DNA of 51,120 nt from Acidobacteriaceae bacterium (GCA_025352065.1 JANXUC010000171.1:1-51120); one strand, 5' to 3'; shown: positions 23,766 to 33,449, counted from the stretch's first letter. The notes: a model not told the origin generated them from the letters alone. Numbers and translations are program-made.

Positions 23766-24584
23766 ATGGAATTCCCCTTGATTTTCACCGTCATCATCAT
23801 CGTACTAGGCATTTATCTTCTTAGCTCCGTCAAGATATTGGCCGAGTATGAGCGCGCCGTGATCTTCCGGCTGGGGCATTTGTTACCGGAACCAAAGGGC
23901 CCCGGACTGATCTTCGTATTCGCCCCGCTGGACCGGATGGTACGAGTTTCCTTGCGGCAAGAGGCTTTGGAAGTGCCTCCGCAGGACATCATTACGCGGG
24001 ACAACGTTACGCTGAAGGTGAATGCCGTAATCTTCCTGCGCGCCATTGAACCCCGCAAGGCTATTAACGAAGTTTCGAACTACATCTATCAGACATCTCA
24101 GTTTGCGCAGACTACGTTGCGGTCGGTTCTTGGCGAAGTTGAGTTGGACGAACTACTCGCGCATCGGGAAAAAATCAATTTGCGCCTGCAAAGCATTCTC
24201 GACCAGCACACGGCTCCCTGGGGCGTGAAGGTTTCCAACGTTGAAGTCAAACAGGTGGACATGCCGGAAACGATGCTGCGCGCGATGGCCAAACAGGCCG
24301 AAGCGGAACGCGAACGGCGGGCGAAGATCATTCACGCGGAAGGCGAATTTTCTGCAGCCCAGCGACTGGTGGATGCGGCGCATTTGCTGGCCACTGAGCC
24401 GGTCAGCGTGCAGTTGCGCTATCTACAAACACTGACTGAAATTGGCGTTGAAAAGAATACGACGGTGATCTTCCCCGTGCCGATGGATTTGTTCTCCGGC
24501 ATGCAGAAGATGCTGGCCCATGCGGCTGGCAGCCAAGCGGTTACGTCACACGATATTAAAGACACGGCGCCTTCCGGCGACTAA
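23766..24584 (+). CDS. Slipin (stomatin/SPFH membrane protein)
   Basis: A 272-aa SPFH-domain protein: one N-terminal hydrophobic segment ([16 protein letters not shown]), then the band-7 domain ([24 protein letters not shown], then [19 protein letters not shown]) and a charged helical region ([23 protein letters not shown]) that assembles into membrane rings. The ribosome site AGGAGG lies 6 bases before the ATG. It is the usual partner of the NfeD protease encoded upstream. It acts at the cytoplasmic membrane in organising lipids or protein quality control; the exact substrate is unknown. Confidence 0.94.
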   Translation: MEFPLIFTVIIIVLGIYLLSSVKILAEYERAVIFRLGHLLPEPKGPGLIFVFAPLDRMVRVSLRQEALEVPPQDIITRDNVTLKVNAVIFLRAIEPRKAINEVSNYIYQTSQFAQTTLRSVLGEVELDELLAHREKINLRLQSILDQHTAPWGVKVSNVEVKQVDMPETMLRAMAKQAEAERERRAKIIHAEGEFSAAQRLVDAAHLLATEPVSVQLRYLQTLTEIGVEKNTTVIFPVPMDLFSGMQKMLAHAAGSQAVTSHDIKDTAPSGD

Positions 24585-24611
24585 CAAAAATCAGCGGAGA
24601 CTGATGGGCAC

Positions 24612-25100
24612 ATGGCAAACGATCCGGAAATAACCGTTAGTACAGGAAAAATGGTTGGGCTTTTTGTGGCGCTGGTGGTTGTGTGCGCCCTGTTTTTTGG
24701 CTTTGGCTACTCCATGGGCAAGAGCGCTGCAGTAAGCGCCAGCGTGCGGCCAGCTCCGGCAATTGTGGTGACCGGACAACGGGCTGCTAGTCTTCCAGTA
24801 ACCAATTCCTCTTTTCCGACGACAGCCTCAGCAGCACAATCGGCAGACGTGGGTACGCCTGCGGTCGCGGCCGGAAGCTACTTTCTGCAAATCGCTGCCG
24901 TCACGCGGCAGGAAGACGCTGAGGCGCTCGTGGCAGCCCTGCGCAAGAAAGATTACGCCGTTTTTGCAGTCAACAACGCACCGTCGGACAAGCTATTCCA
25001 TGTGCAGATTGGGCCGTTTGGCAGCCCCAAGGACGCAGAAACGCTTCGCGTCAAACTGGTTGGGGACGGCTACAATCCAATAGTGAAGAAGCAGGGCTAG
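24612..25100 (+). CDS. SPOR-domain membrane protein
   Basis: A 162-aa protein with one membrane segment (residues about 14-35, VGLFVALVVVCALFFGFGY), a Ala/Ser/Pro-rich periplasmic linker and a C-terminal SPOR domain (about 92-160: YFLQIAAVTRQEDAEALVAAL, then LFHVQIGPFGSPKDAE). SPOR domains bind peptidoglycan stripped of stem peptides, typically at the division site. It follows slipin by 27 bp on the same strand and may be part of the same envelope operon. Confidence 0.9.
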   Translation: MANDPEITVSTGKMVGLFVALVVVCALFFGFGYSMGKSAAVSASVRPAPAIVVTGQRAASLPVTNSSFPTTASAAQSADVGTPAVAAGSYFLQIAAVTRQEDAEALVAALRKKDYAVFAVNNAPSDKLFHVQIGPFGSPKDAETLRVKLVGDGYNPIVKKQG

Positions 25101-25129
25101 CGTCCCCATTACACGAAAAAAGAAGATTC

Positions 25130-25145
25130 CTCAGGGCTGAATCCC
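25130..25145 (+). repeat. Degraded copy of the first repeat hairpin
   Basis: CTCAGGGCTGAATCCC resembles CTCAGGGGCTAAAGCCC at 4343-4359. It lies between the SPOR gene and the convergent histidine kinase. Confidence 0.4.
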
Positions 25146-25172
25146 TTCGGAATAACGAACTTGCGCGCAGAA

Positions 25173-28100
25173 CTAATTAGCGGCCGCGGCTTGGGCTTTC
25201 TGCAGCAAGCTGCGGGTGTGAGCGATCAGGTCCGCGATCTCGAAAGGTTTCACCAGCGACGGGATATTGTTCTTCTCCAGGAAGTTGCGCGTTTCCACAT
25301 CTGCACCGTGCGTGAACGTGAAGAGAATTTTGCGCTCCAGTCCAGGGTGGACTTGCGCTAGCCATCCGTACATCTCTGCAACGGTCATGCCACCCGACAT
25401 TGGACCACTCATAATGACGGCATTGAACGTTTCGCTTTCGATATGGCGTTTCGCTTCCGCAACATTCCCGACAGGGACGACATCGGCGCCCGCTCCCACC
25501 AGGACGTCGCGCGCGAATTCGAGAACCGCTTCTTCGTCTTCGACCAGGAGCAGCCGGCCTTCCAACACGCCAGAATTACGCAGTGAACTCACAACCGTGC
25601 TGGTTTCAACCGCGACACGTCCCGCCGCTGGCAGTCTTAGCTGAATCACCGCTCCGCCGTCCGTGCCATTGCTGGCGGCGATGTCTCCGCCGTGCTCCTT
25701 CACAATGCCATAGCAAATGCTGAGGCCGAGGCCAGTTCCCTTGCCCACCGCCTTGGTGGTATAAAACGGATCGAAGATTCGCTTGGGATCCTGAATGCCC
25801 GATCCGCTGTCGCTGAATTCCACCCAGACCTGCGCGTCGCTGGCAAAAGCACAAACTTTGAGAATGCCCTTGTTCTCCGTTTCCAGCATGGCATCGAGAG
25901 CGTTATTGATCACATTCAGGAAAACCTGTTCCAGCTGGTGCGGATCGGCAATCACTGCGGGCAGATTCAAGTCGATTTCACGCTCTACGCGAATGTTGTT
26001 AACCTTGAAGTCGTAGTCGCGCAGAGCAAGACTTTCATCCAACACACGGCGAACATCGACTTCGGATTTCTGCGGCTTACGCTGACGCGCGAACGACAAC
26101 AGGTTCTGCACCACGCGATGCGTGCGCTGGGCTTGCTTGAAGAGCTTGCCGACAAAATCCTGTGCCCGCTCGTTCAGGCCTTCGCTTTCGAGCAGTTGCG
26201 CGTAACCCAAAATTGCAGTGAGCGGGTTGTTGAGCTCATGCGCAACTCCGGAGATCAGTTGTCCGACCGCCGACATTTTTTCACTCTGCAGCAGCTGTTC
26301 TTGGGTCTGGCGAAGATTCTCGTAGGCGCGGCAGCTCTCTTCGTAGAGGCGAACTTTTTCCAGCGTTGCTGCCAGCTGGCGAGCGATGGCAACGAGTAAG
26401 CTTTCGTCGGCGGACGTAAATTCCCTCTCCTCACGGCTCCCGACGCCCAGCATGCCAGCCACTCCGTCCTTGCCCCATAGGATGACCCAAACCCAGGAGC
26501 GCAACCCGTCCGCATTGACGAAATCGGCAACCAGTGGCGGAACGTGCGGCAGATATTCGGGTGTGATGACCTCTGTGCGCGAACGCATGATGAGTTCGCC
26601 GAAGCCATCGGGCAGGCGCAGCTCGGAGAAGCGGACTCGGCTTTCGCTGCGATGTCCCCAGCCAGCGCGGCGGCGGAGCAACTGGCCTCCTGGATCGGAA
26701 AGATAGATCGAACCGGTTTCGGCGGAGAACAGACTGACCACCTGACGCAAGGTCAGATTTAGAATTTCGTCCAGATCAAAAGACTGCGTAGAGATTGTAG
26801 CGATCGCGTTCAGCGCGTTGAGCTCACGTTTGCGACGGCGAATCTCTTCGTCGGCTCGACGCTTTTCCGATGTGTCGAGCAGGAATCCTTGATAGCGCTC
26901 AATTTTTCCGCCGGGGTCGCGAGTAGCAAAGCTGCTTTCCATGGCGTTGAGCACAGAACCATCTTTGCGGCGTAGAGCAACTTCAAAGTTTCGAACAAAA
27001 CTCTTGGTTTCGAGTTCGCGACGAAGCGACTCGCGCTGCTCAGAAGAGGTGTAAAGCCCGTGGACCAGATCGATGGCCATGATCTCATCGCGCCCGGAGT
27101 AGCCCAGCATGCGGACAAAAGCGTCATTGCAATCGAGCAGTTTCCCCTCCGGATTGGCAACGAAGACGCCTTCTTGCGCCTGCTCGAACAGCATGCGGTA
27201 CTTTTCTTCGGCTGCCCGCCGGGCTGACGTATCGCGCAAAACGTGAATCGTCCCACGCTTTTCGCGACCGTGTTCGACGTAAGAGGAAGTGGAGACCAAT
27301 GTGTATCCACCGAGGCAAGGGTCGGCGTTCTCAGCCAGCTTCGATTCTTCCTGCAAACAATACGGGCAATTCTGCCAGGGAGAATGCTGTGGTAGCGCTT
27401 CTTCGCAGCTCTTTCCCACCAATTCCGATGGGCGAAGCTTGAGACGGCGCATCAGCGCACGATTCACCTTTAGAATTTTGTGGTTCTCGTCGTGCAACAG
27501 GATCATGTCTTCAATGGAGTCGAACGTGTGGACCCATTGGCGCTGGGAACGGACAATGCGCTCGCGCAGCCGCAGATTCTCGGCGGCTATTCCGAGCTGA
27601 TTCGCGCTGGTGGAAAGGAAGTCGAGCTCTTCGTGACTGTAAGAACGGGGCCGACGGCTCGCCAAGGACAGCGTGCCAAGTATCGATTTCTTGCCGCGAA
27701 TCGGTACCAGCAAGATGTGATGAAAACCCTCCGCCTGAGCCGGGGTCTTTAGACTGAATGGAAGAGTGCTGACTTTCTGCACAACGGGCCGGCCGGCATG
27801 AAGAATCTTTTCCGTGGCCTCATCCAATGTGATGACCTGGCCGTTCTGAACAAACTCATCTGAGACGCCGGTGTGCTGAACTAAGCGCAGCTGACCACTC
27901 TCCAACAGGCGGAACCAGCCAGCCTTGGCATTCATCAGGCGGCAGAGCTCTTCCAGAGCGGAAGTGAGCATGGCTCCCGGTTGCTGGGCGCGAGCAATCG
28001 AGGTAGTGAGGGCTGTTACTGCCGCAAGACGTCGCGTGCGGTCCTGATATTGGTCCAAGACCACCATCAGCATACTGAGGCCGAATAAGAGCTCAATAAA

Positions 28101-28667
28101 CAGGTCTACCCTAGGCGCGGGATGGTGCGCCAAAGGCCCCCAATCCAAGTGGAGCGCCATCAGGGAGCAGGCCAGAACAATGGGGCCAAAACGTAGCTTG
28201 CCGCGCAGGGATGTTAGGAGAAATCCGGCCGCCCCAAATGTGATCACGCGGTATAAAACTTCCAGTGAGGCGCGAAGAATGACCTGCCCAGGCCAAAAAA
28301 CCGCCTGCACAGCGGCGACACCCGTTGCCAGCGATCCCAGGAGCAGCACCGCCACAAGGGCCCGACGCGCGTTCACCGAGATCAAAATGGAGACTGCGAA
28401 GATCGAAACCGCGACTACAAATCCCGTTTCACCCAAAACTTGGGTTGAACGAACGGACAAGCCCGGTATAGATCCCGAGCCTGCGGTCCGAGCCGCCAGG
28501 TAAACAAACCAACCGCCGATCCAAACCAGCAGGTAACGTTCCCGAAATGTTCGAAACACAAGCAGGCTCGCCGCCAGGACAATGAGGGCAGCAAACTCCG
28601 ACGGTGTGAACCGTGGGACCATCATTTCCAGGCCTGTAAGCCAGGCACGCAGATGTGCTTCGGGCAT
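25173..28667 (-). CDS. Hybrid sensor histidine kinase with GAF/PAS/PAS/GAF sensors and degenerate receiver
   Basis: An 1164-aa membrane kinase. Residues 1-205 hold about six to seven hydrophobic segments. Then GAF (about 215-365), PAS with an NCPYC motif (about 375-480), PAS (about 488-605), GAF (about 615-775), HisKA with phosphorylatable H810 (SGVAHELNNPLTAILGY) and HATPase (NNALDAM, DSGSGI, FDPFYTTK, GTGLGLS). The C-terminal receiver (about 1037-1155) keeps the acidic pocket (LLVEDEEA) and Lys1140, but the phospho-acceptor position reads FNAVIMSGPM, with Ser1087 instead of Asp, so it should not accept phosphate. It is divergent from an RpfG-type regulator at 28823, which is the likely partner. 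Signal unknown. Confidence 0.93.
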   Translation of the reverse strand: MPEAHLRAWLTGLEMMVPRFTPSEFAALIVLAASLLVFRTFRERYLLVWIGGWFVYLAARTAGSGSIPGLSVRSTQVLGETGFVVAVSIFAVSILISVNARRALVAVLLLGSLATGVAAVQAVFWPGQVILRASLEVLYRVITFGAAGFLLTSLRGKLRFGPIVLACSLMALHLDWGPLAHHPAPRVDLFIELLFGLSMLMVVLDQYQDRTRRLAAVTALTTSIARAQQPGAMLTSALEELCRLMNAKAGWFRLLESGQLRLVQHTGVSDEFVQNGQVITLDEATEKILHAGRPVVQKVSTLPFSLKTPAQAEGFHHILLVPIRGKKSILGTLSLASRRPRSYSHEELDFLSTSANQLGIAAENLRLRERIVRSQRQWVHTFDSIEDMILLHDENHKILKVNRALMRRLKLRPSELVGKSCEEALPQHSPWQNCPYCLQEESKLAENADPCLGGYTLVSTSSYVEHGREKRGTIHVLRDTSARRAAEEKYRMLFEQAQEGVFVANPEGKLLDCNDAFVRMLGYSGRDEIMAIDLVHGLYTSSEQRESLRRELETKSFVRNFEVALRRKDGSVLNAMESSFATRDPGGKIERYQGFLLDTSEKRRADEEIRRRKRELNALNAIATISTQSFDLDEILNLTLRQVVSLFSAETGSIYLSDPGGQLLRRRAGWGHRSESRVRFSELRLPDGFGELIMRSRTEVITPEYLPHVPPLVADFVNADGLRSWVWVILWGKDGVAGMLGVGSREEREFTSADESLLVAIARQLAATLEKVRLYEESCRAYENLRQTQEQLLQSEKMSAVGQLISGVAHELNNPLTAILGYAQLLESEGLNERAQDFVGKLFKQAQRTHRVVQNLLSFARQRKPQKSEVDVRRVLDESLALRDYDFKVNNIRVEREIDLNLPAVIADPHQLEQVFLNVINNALDAMLETENKGILKVCAFASDAQVWVEFSDSGSGIQDPKRIFDPFYTTKAVGKGTGLGLSICYGIVKEHGGDIAASNGTDGGAVIQLRLPAAGRVAVETSTVVSSLRNSGVLEGRLLLVEDEEAVLEFARDVLVGAGADVVPVGNVAEAKRHIESETFNAVIMSGPMSGGMTVAEMYGWLAQVHPGLERKILFTFTHGADVETRNFLEKNNIPSLVKPFEIADLIAHTRSLLQKAQAAAAN

Positions 28668-28822
28668 GGGCTTCTATTCTGTTTCGATTGGCAAGGGGGA
28701 GGGGCTAAAGGTTGTATATCACGGATCGGTCGCGACCCGACTGGTTACCAACCCAACGGGCAGTTACCTTCGGGTGGGCTGCAAGTTGGACCTCTAGGGT
28801 AGAATTGGGAGTTGCACTACCC

Positions 28823-29929
28823 ATGCCAGCCGAACGCATATTAGTGGTGGATGACGAAGAAGCGATCCGAGAGATCGTCACGTCGATGCTGCACTCGCAG
28901 GGCTATCAGTGCCGGCAGGCAGCGTCCGGCCTGGAAGCGCTGGCTCTCCTGAATTCAGGCGAACGCTTTGATCTAGTGCTGTCCGATTTAATGATGGCGG
29001 ACATGGACGGCATCGGGCTCCTGGAGCGGACCAAGGAAAAATACCCCGAAATGCCGGTTGTAATGGTGACCGCTGTCCACGATATTTCCGTGGCACTGGC
29101 GGCGATCCGTAACGGGGCCTACGACTATCTGCTGAAGCCATTTGAGCGGGAGCAACTGCTGGCGACCGTGCGTCGTGCTCTGGAAAACCGACGCCTGAAG
29201 CTGGAAAACCGGACGTACCAGGCGAATCTAGAGAGCTTGGTCGCGGCCCGCACGGAACAACTGCGCGCAGCAATTGTCGGACTCGAACGCTCCTATGACA
29301 TCACGCTGGAAGCGCTGGGAGACGCACTCGATTTGAAAGACGCAGAAACTGAAGGACATTCCAAGCGAGTAACCGCCTTTACCATTGCCATGGCTCGGGC
29401 TATGCATCTTCCGGACGAACATATTCGCGTAATCGCCCGCGGAGCCTTCCTACACGACATTGGCAAGATGGCGATTCCCGACGCAATCCTTCGCAAACCC
29501 GGCGCGCTCACACCCGACGAAGTACTGATCATGCGGGAGCATTGCTACCACGGTTATCAGATGCTGCGTAAGATTCCGTTCCTGGCGGAAGCTTCCGATA
29601 TTGTTTATTCCCATCAGGAAAAATGGGATGGCTCGGGATATCCTCGTGGCCTCAAAGGCGAGCAAATCCCTCTAGGCTCCCGCATCTTCTCAGTGGCCGA
29701 TACATTGGATGCAATCACTTCTGATCGTCCTTACCGTCCGTCACAGACTCTACAGGCGGCCAAGATCGAGATTGAGAAATATTCGGGCCGCCAGTTCGAC
29801 CCAGTTGTCGTGGAGCTCTTTCTTTCCATGCCGGATCAAATCTGGGACGATTTACGCGGGGAAATCGAAAAAAAAAATAACCCGATTTATAAATTTGGCT
29901 ATAGCGCCGCCGCTAGCCTGACCACCTAA
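28823..29929 (+). CDS. RpfG-type response regulator: receiver plus HD-GYP
   Basis: A 368-aa cytoplasmic protein. The receiver (1-120) is complete: acidic pocket VVDDEE, Asp55 (LVLSDLMMADMDG), Thr83 and Lys105 (LLKPFE). A short helix links it to an HD-GYP phosphodiesterase (about 165-350; GAFLHDIGKMAIPD and HQEKWDGSGYPRGLKG), which would hydrolyse cyclic-di-GMP when activated by phosphorylation. The ATG at 28823 is chosen because the receiver starts there; GGGAG lies about 10 bases upstream. The 155-bp gap to the divergent kinase would hold both promoters. The 3' end contains a run of ten A (29869-29878 region) coding Lys-Lys. Confidence 0.93.
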   Translation: MPAERILVVDDEEAIREIVTSMLHSQGYQCRQAASGLEALALLNSGERFDLVLSDLMMADMDGIGLLERTKEKYPEMPVVMVTAVHDISVALAAIRNGAYDYLLKPFEREQLLATVRRALENRRLKLENRTYQANLESLVAARTEQLRAAIVGLERSYDITLEALGDALDLKDAETEGHSKRVTAFTIAMARAMHLPDEHIRVIARGAFLHDIGKMAIPDAILRKPGALTPDEVLIMREHCYHGYQMLRKIPFLAEASDIVYSHQEKWDGSGYPRGLKGEQIPLGSRIFSVADTLDAITSDRPYRPSQTLQAAKIEIEKYSGRQFDPVVVELFLSMPDQIWDDLRGEIEKKNNPIYKFGYSAAASLTT

Positions 29930-30033
29930 CCCTACCTTCGCTTCCCCGCACTCAATTTTCCCTCAGGCAGCGTTTTTGCCCTGCTTGCCATCCAATGAAC
30001 CGGGCGGCAATATCGTCGCCCCTGAGGTGATGG

Positions 30034-30600
30034 GTGAATAATCTTCGTACTGCGGCCGTCTGTGTTGCTACGTTGGTCTTAGGCATCGGAGTTCTTGCTG
30101 CCGAAACGTCATCGGCTCCAATCCGCACAAACGCCATTCCTGAAGGGACGACCCTGCTGGTCCGCCTTGGCCAACGCCTAGAAACCGGCACGGCGCGCCA
30201 AGGACACCGTTTCAAAGCGTCCCTAGCCGAAGATGTGATCGCCCCGAATGGCGTCATACTCGAGCGCGGAAGCCGGATCCGCGGCCACGTCAGCCGCGTC
30301 AGTCAAGGTATGCATCCACGACTTCTGCTCAGTTTTGACGATATCGAAACATCCCATGGGCGAGTTCCCCTGATCGCGTCAGTATCCGGCGTTCCTGGAG
30401 AACATGGTGTAAAACAGCCGGACCCAGACGGGACGATTGAAGCTGCTTCGCGGGAAACGCCCGCGAGCGACGAACCCCGCTCTCCGTGGTCGCGCATTGG
30501 CGCGGTTGCGGGCTTCTTCGCCGACCACAGCGTGCGTCTGGAGAAAGGTACCGTCGTGGAGTTACACCTCGACCGCGCGTTACAGATTCCGCGACGCTAG
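30034..30600 (+). CDS. Secreted hypothetical protein
   Basis: A 188-aa protein starting at a GTG with GAGGTGAT a few bases upstream, and a signal peptide (residues 1-23, ending VLAAE). The mature part reads as a small beta-rich domain: IPEGTTLLVRLGQRLETGTARQGH, then SLAEDVIAPNGVILERGSRIRGHVSRV. This pattern (a limit on a tunable value, then a generic prefix of small barrel type) is common in acidobacterial secreted proteins of unknown function. No catalytic residues are obvious. A good terminator follows at 30627. Confidence 0.7.
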   Translation: MNNLRTAAVCVATLVLGIGVLAAETSSAPIRTNAIPEGTTLLVRLGQRLETGTARQGHRFKASLAEDVIAPNGVILERGSRIRGHVSRVSQGMHPRLLLSFDDIETSHGRVPLIASVSGVPGEHGVKQPDPDGTIEAASRETPASDEPRSPWSRIGAVAGFFADHSVRLEKGTVVELHLDRALQIPRR

Positions 30601-30626
30601 GCCCCACTGGTAGACAAACTTCCGCA

Positions 30627-30660
30627 CGCGGCCGGACACCTAAGTCCAGCCGCGTTTCTT
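30627..30660 (+). terminator. Intrinsic terminator
   Basis: CGCGGCCGGAC (30627-30637) pairs with GTCCAGCCGCG (30644-30654), ten of eleven positions, with a 6-nt loop, followed by TTTCTT. It ends the secreted hypothetical gene. Confidence 0.75.
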
Positions 30661-30673
30661 ATCTCCGAGAAGC

Positions 30674-30703
30674 TTGGCAAAACTGGCCACCGCCACCGAT
30701 AAT
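30674..30703 (+). promoter_or_regulatory. Candidate promoter of the glucosidase gene
   Basis: TTGGCA (30674-30679) and GATAAT (30698-30703), each five of six to consensus, are 18 bp apart and lie between the terminator and the GH63 gene. A leader of about 36 bases with AGGA near the ATG would result. Confidence 0.45.
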
Positions 30704-30745
30704 CGAACTGCCTTATCGTTGATTCTGACTCCACAGGATATGTAA

Positions 30746-33421
30746 ATGCCAAGCCCGACCGCTGAACAGCTGCGCCTGCAAGAGGCACGCGACCACAAAG
30801 CTTCCTGGAAAAAGTGGGGGCCGTACTTGAGCGAACGTCAGTGGGGCACCGTGCGCGAGGACTACAGCACTAACGGCGCCGCTTGGGGCTACTTTCCCCA
30901 CGACCACGCGCGCTCCAGAGCCTACCGTTGGGGTGAGGATGGTCTCGCTGGGTTTTCGGATGAGAAACAGCGGCTCTGTTTTGCGCTGGCTTTGTGGAAC
31001 GGGAAAGATCCAATTCTGAAGGAACGCCTTTTTGGACTGACTAATAGCGAAGGCAATCACGGCGAGGACGTAAAAGAATATTACTTCTACCTCGATTCCA
31101 CACCGACACACTCGTACATGAAGTATTTGTACAAGTATCCGCAGGCAGCCTATCCCTACGACAATTTAGTGAAGACCAACCACGACCGCACGCGGACGCA
31201 ACCGGAGTACGAACTGCTCGACACGGGTATCTTCAACGACGACCGCTACTTCGATGTGTTTGTGGAATACGCCAAGCAGGATGCAGAAGATATTCTCATT
31301 CGTATCACAGTCTGGAATCGAGGCCCTGAGGCTGCTGAGCTGCAAGTTTTGCCTCACTTGTGGTTTCGCAATACCTGGTCGCAATCGAATCGCCCTCTGC
31401 TCCCTTCCATCACGGCAATGCACGGGCCCGCAGGAGTAACTCTGGCGGAAGCGAGCCACCGTGAGCTGGGAGACTGGCTCTTTTCCTGTGACGGCGATGT
31501 GCCTCTGCTCTTTACGAATAACGAAACGAATCAATCTCTCTTGTTCCGCACCGTTAACACCTCTCCTTACGTGAAGGACGCCTTTCATCGTTACATTGTC
31601 GAAGGCGAACTCGGCGCAATCAATCTGACGACGACCGGAACCAAGATGACGGGCCAGTACAAGTTGACGGTGCCATCCCGCGACAAGCGCGTCATACGAC
31701 TGCGCTTGACGCGCTCCAGCCTGGCAAACCAAGTGGGAGCGCTGTTTTCCAGCAACTACGATGCAGTGTTCTCGCTGCGACTGAACGAAGCTGACGAATT
31801 TTATCAATCCATCACGCCAACCGCTGCGACCGACGACGAACGAAGCGTCTACCGGCAAGCCTTGTCCGGCATGCTTTGGAGCAAGCAATATTTCTGTTTC
31901 GATCTGGAAACGTGGCTAGCGGAACACGGGCACAATCCGGTCCGCGGGTTGCGAAACGCCAGCACGCGCAATGCGAATTGGTTCCATATGCTGAACGACG
32001 ACGTAATCTCAATGCCGGATAAATGGGAATATCCCTGGTATGCGGCATGGGACCTGGCGTTTCACACGATTGCGCTCCACGAGATCGATCCCGATTTCGC
32101 CAAAGGCCAACTGCTCATGATGCTACGGGAAGTTTATCTACATCCCAACGGCCAGATCCCTGCCTACGAATGGAACTTCAGCGACGTGAATCCACCCGTG
32201 CAGGCCTTTGCGGCATTGACGATCTATGGCAGTGAAAAGCTGAAATACGGCATCGGGGACAAGGCTTTCCTCAAGACGGTGTTCCAGAAACTCTTGCTGA
32301 ATTTCTCCTGGTGGGCGAACCGTAAAGATCCCGAGGGTCGCAACGTGTTTGAAGGCGGATTTCTCGGCCTCGACAACATCGGTGTCTTCGACCGCAGCCG
32401 ACCTTTACCTACCGGCGGCCACATGGAACAAGCCGATGGCACCGCCTGGATGGCACTTTTCTGCCAAAACATGCTTGAGATTGCGCTGGAACTTGCCTCC
32501 GACGATGTTACTTACGAACCGATGGCACTCAAGTTCATGGAGCATTTCCTGTGGATCGCCGGCAGCATGGACCGCATTGGCGAAAATCAAGACGAGCTCT
32601 GGGATGAGGAAGATGGCTTCTTCTACGACCTGCTTCATCTTCCGGACGGTACCGCAGGGCGTCTGAAAGTGAAATCGATGGTAGGGCTCCTGCCACTCTG
32701 CGCAACTTCACTGATTTCGCGCGACTTGATCGAAAAGTTTCCGCGATTACGGCAGAAAGTCGCGCAGTTTATGCAGAAGCATCCGGACCTTGTCGCAAAC
32801 ATCTTCCCTTCCGACCGTCCTGGGCGCAATGGACAATACCTGCTCTCCGTGTTGAGCGAAGGAAAGTTGCGACGAATTCTGCAGCGCATGCTGGACGAGT
32901 CCGGATTCTTGAGCCCTTACGGGGTCCGCTCACTCTCCCGCCATCACTTGGGAAACCCCTACAAGTTCGACGTTCATGGAGAAGAATACATCGTGCAGTA
33001 TCAACCGGCAGAATCGCAAACGGGTCTTTTTGGCGGCAACTCCAACTGGCGCGGGCCGGTTTGGTTTCCTATCAACGTGCTCATCATCCGAGCTTTGTTG
33101 CAGTACTACCGTTACTTTGGCGACAATTTTCGTATTGAGTGCCCAACAGGATCGGGGCAAACACTCACACTCTATGAAGTCGCTATGGAATTGAGCCGAC
33201 GACTGACGCGGGTTTTCCTGAAGGACTCCAACGGCCGACGCCCGCTTTATGGAACAACGGAAAAGTTCCAGCGTGACCCACTCTGGCGAGATTACATACT
33301 ATTCTTCGAATATTTTCACGGCGACAACGGAGCGGGTCTCGGTGCCAGCCACCAAACGGGATGGACCGGTACTGTGGCACGCTTGCTGCAACTCGCCTCG
33401 ATCAAGCCGGATAAATTCTGA
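30746..33421 (+). CDS. GH63-type glucosidase
   Basis: An 891-aa cytoplasmic glycoside hydrolase (no signal peptide) of the GH63/MGH1-like group that releases glucose from alpha-glucosidic links. The N-terminal beta-sandwich region (WGTVREDYSTNGAAWGYFPHD and VWNRGPEAAELQVLPHLWFRN) is followed from about residue 370 by an (alpha/alpha) barrel with characteristic segments: DKWEYPWYAAWDLAFHTIAL, HPNGQIPAYEWNFSDVNPPV and NSNWRGPVWFPINVLII. The acidic residues of the first two segments are the expected catalytic candidates. The gene has its own candidate promoter and terminator-bounded upstream gap, and converges with the phosphoesterase gene 28 bp downstream. Substrate could be a mannosylglycerate-like or trehalose-like compound; unknown. 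Confidence 0.88.
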   Translation: MPSPTAEQLRLQEARDHKASWKKWGPYLSERQWGTVREDYSTNGAAWGYFPHDHARSRAYRWGEDGLAGFSDEKQRLCFALALWNGKDPILKERLFGLTNSEGNHGEDVKEYYFYLDSTPTHSYMKYLYKYPQAAYPYDNLVKTNHDRTRTQPEYELLDTGIFNDDRYFDVFVEYAKQDAEDILIRITVWNRGPEAAELQVLPHLWFRNTWSQSNRPLLPSITAMHGPAGVTLAEASHRELGDWLFSCDGDVPLLFTNNETNQSLLFRTVNTSPYVKDAFHRYIVEGELGAINLTTTGTKMTGQYKLTVPSRDKRVIRLRLTRSSLANQVGALFSSNYDAVFSLRLNEADEFYQSITPTAATDDERSVYRQALSGMLWSKQYFCFDLETWLAEHGHNPVRGLRNASTRNANWFHMLNDDVISMPDKWEYPWYAAWDLAFHTIALHEIDPDFAKGQLLMMLREVYLHPNGQIPAYEWNFSDVNPPVQAFAALTIYGSEKLKYGIGDKAFLKTVFQKLLLNFSWWANRKDPEGRNVFEGGFLGLDNIGVFDRSRPLPTGGHMEQADGTAWMALFCQNMLEIALELASDDVTYEPMALKFMEHFLWIAGSMDRIGENQDELWDEEDGFFYDLLHLPDGTAGRLKVKSMVGLLPLCATSLISRDLIEKFPRLRQKVAQFMQKHPDLVANIFPSDRPGRNGQYLLSVLSEGKLRRILQRMLDESGFLSPYGVRSLSRHHLGNPYKFDVHGEEYIVQYQPAESQTGLFGGNSNWRGPVWFPINVLIIRALLQYYRYFGDNFRIECPTGSGQTLTLYEVAMELSRRLTRVFLKDSNGRRPLYGTTEKFQRDPLWRDYILFFEYFHGDNGAGLGASHQTGWTGTVARLLQLASIKPDKF

Positions 33422-33449
33422 CTCAGAACGACAAAGGGAATGTCTCCGT

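Noticed and set aside
25692-26399. 235-codon plus-strand frame opposite the histidine kinase
   Set aside because: Lies wholly inside the GAF, HisKA and HATPase coding region; shadow.
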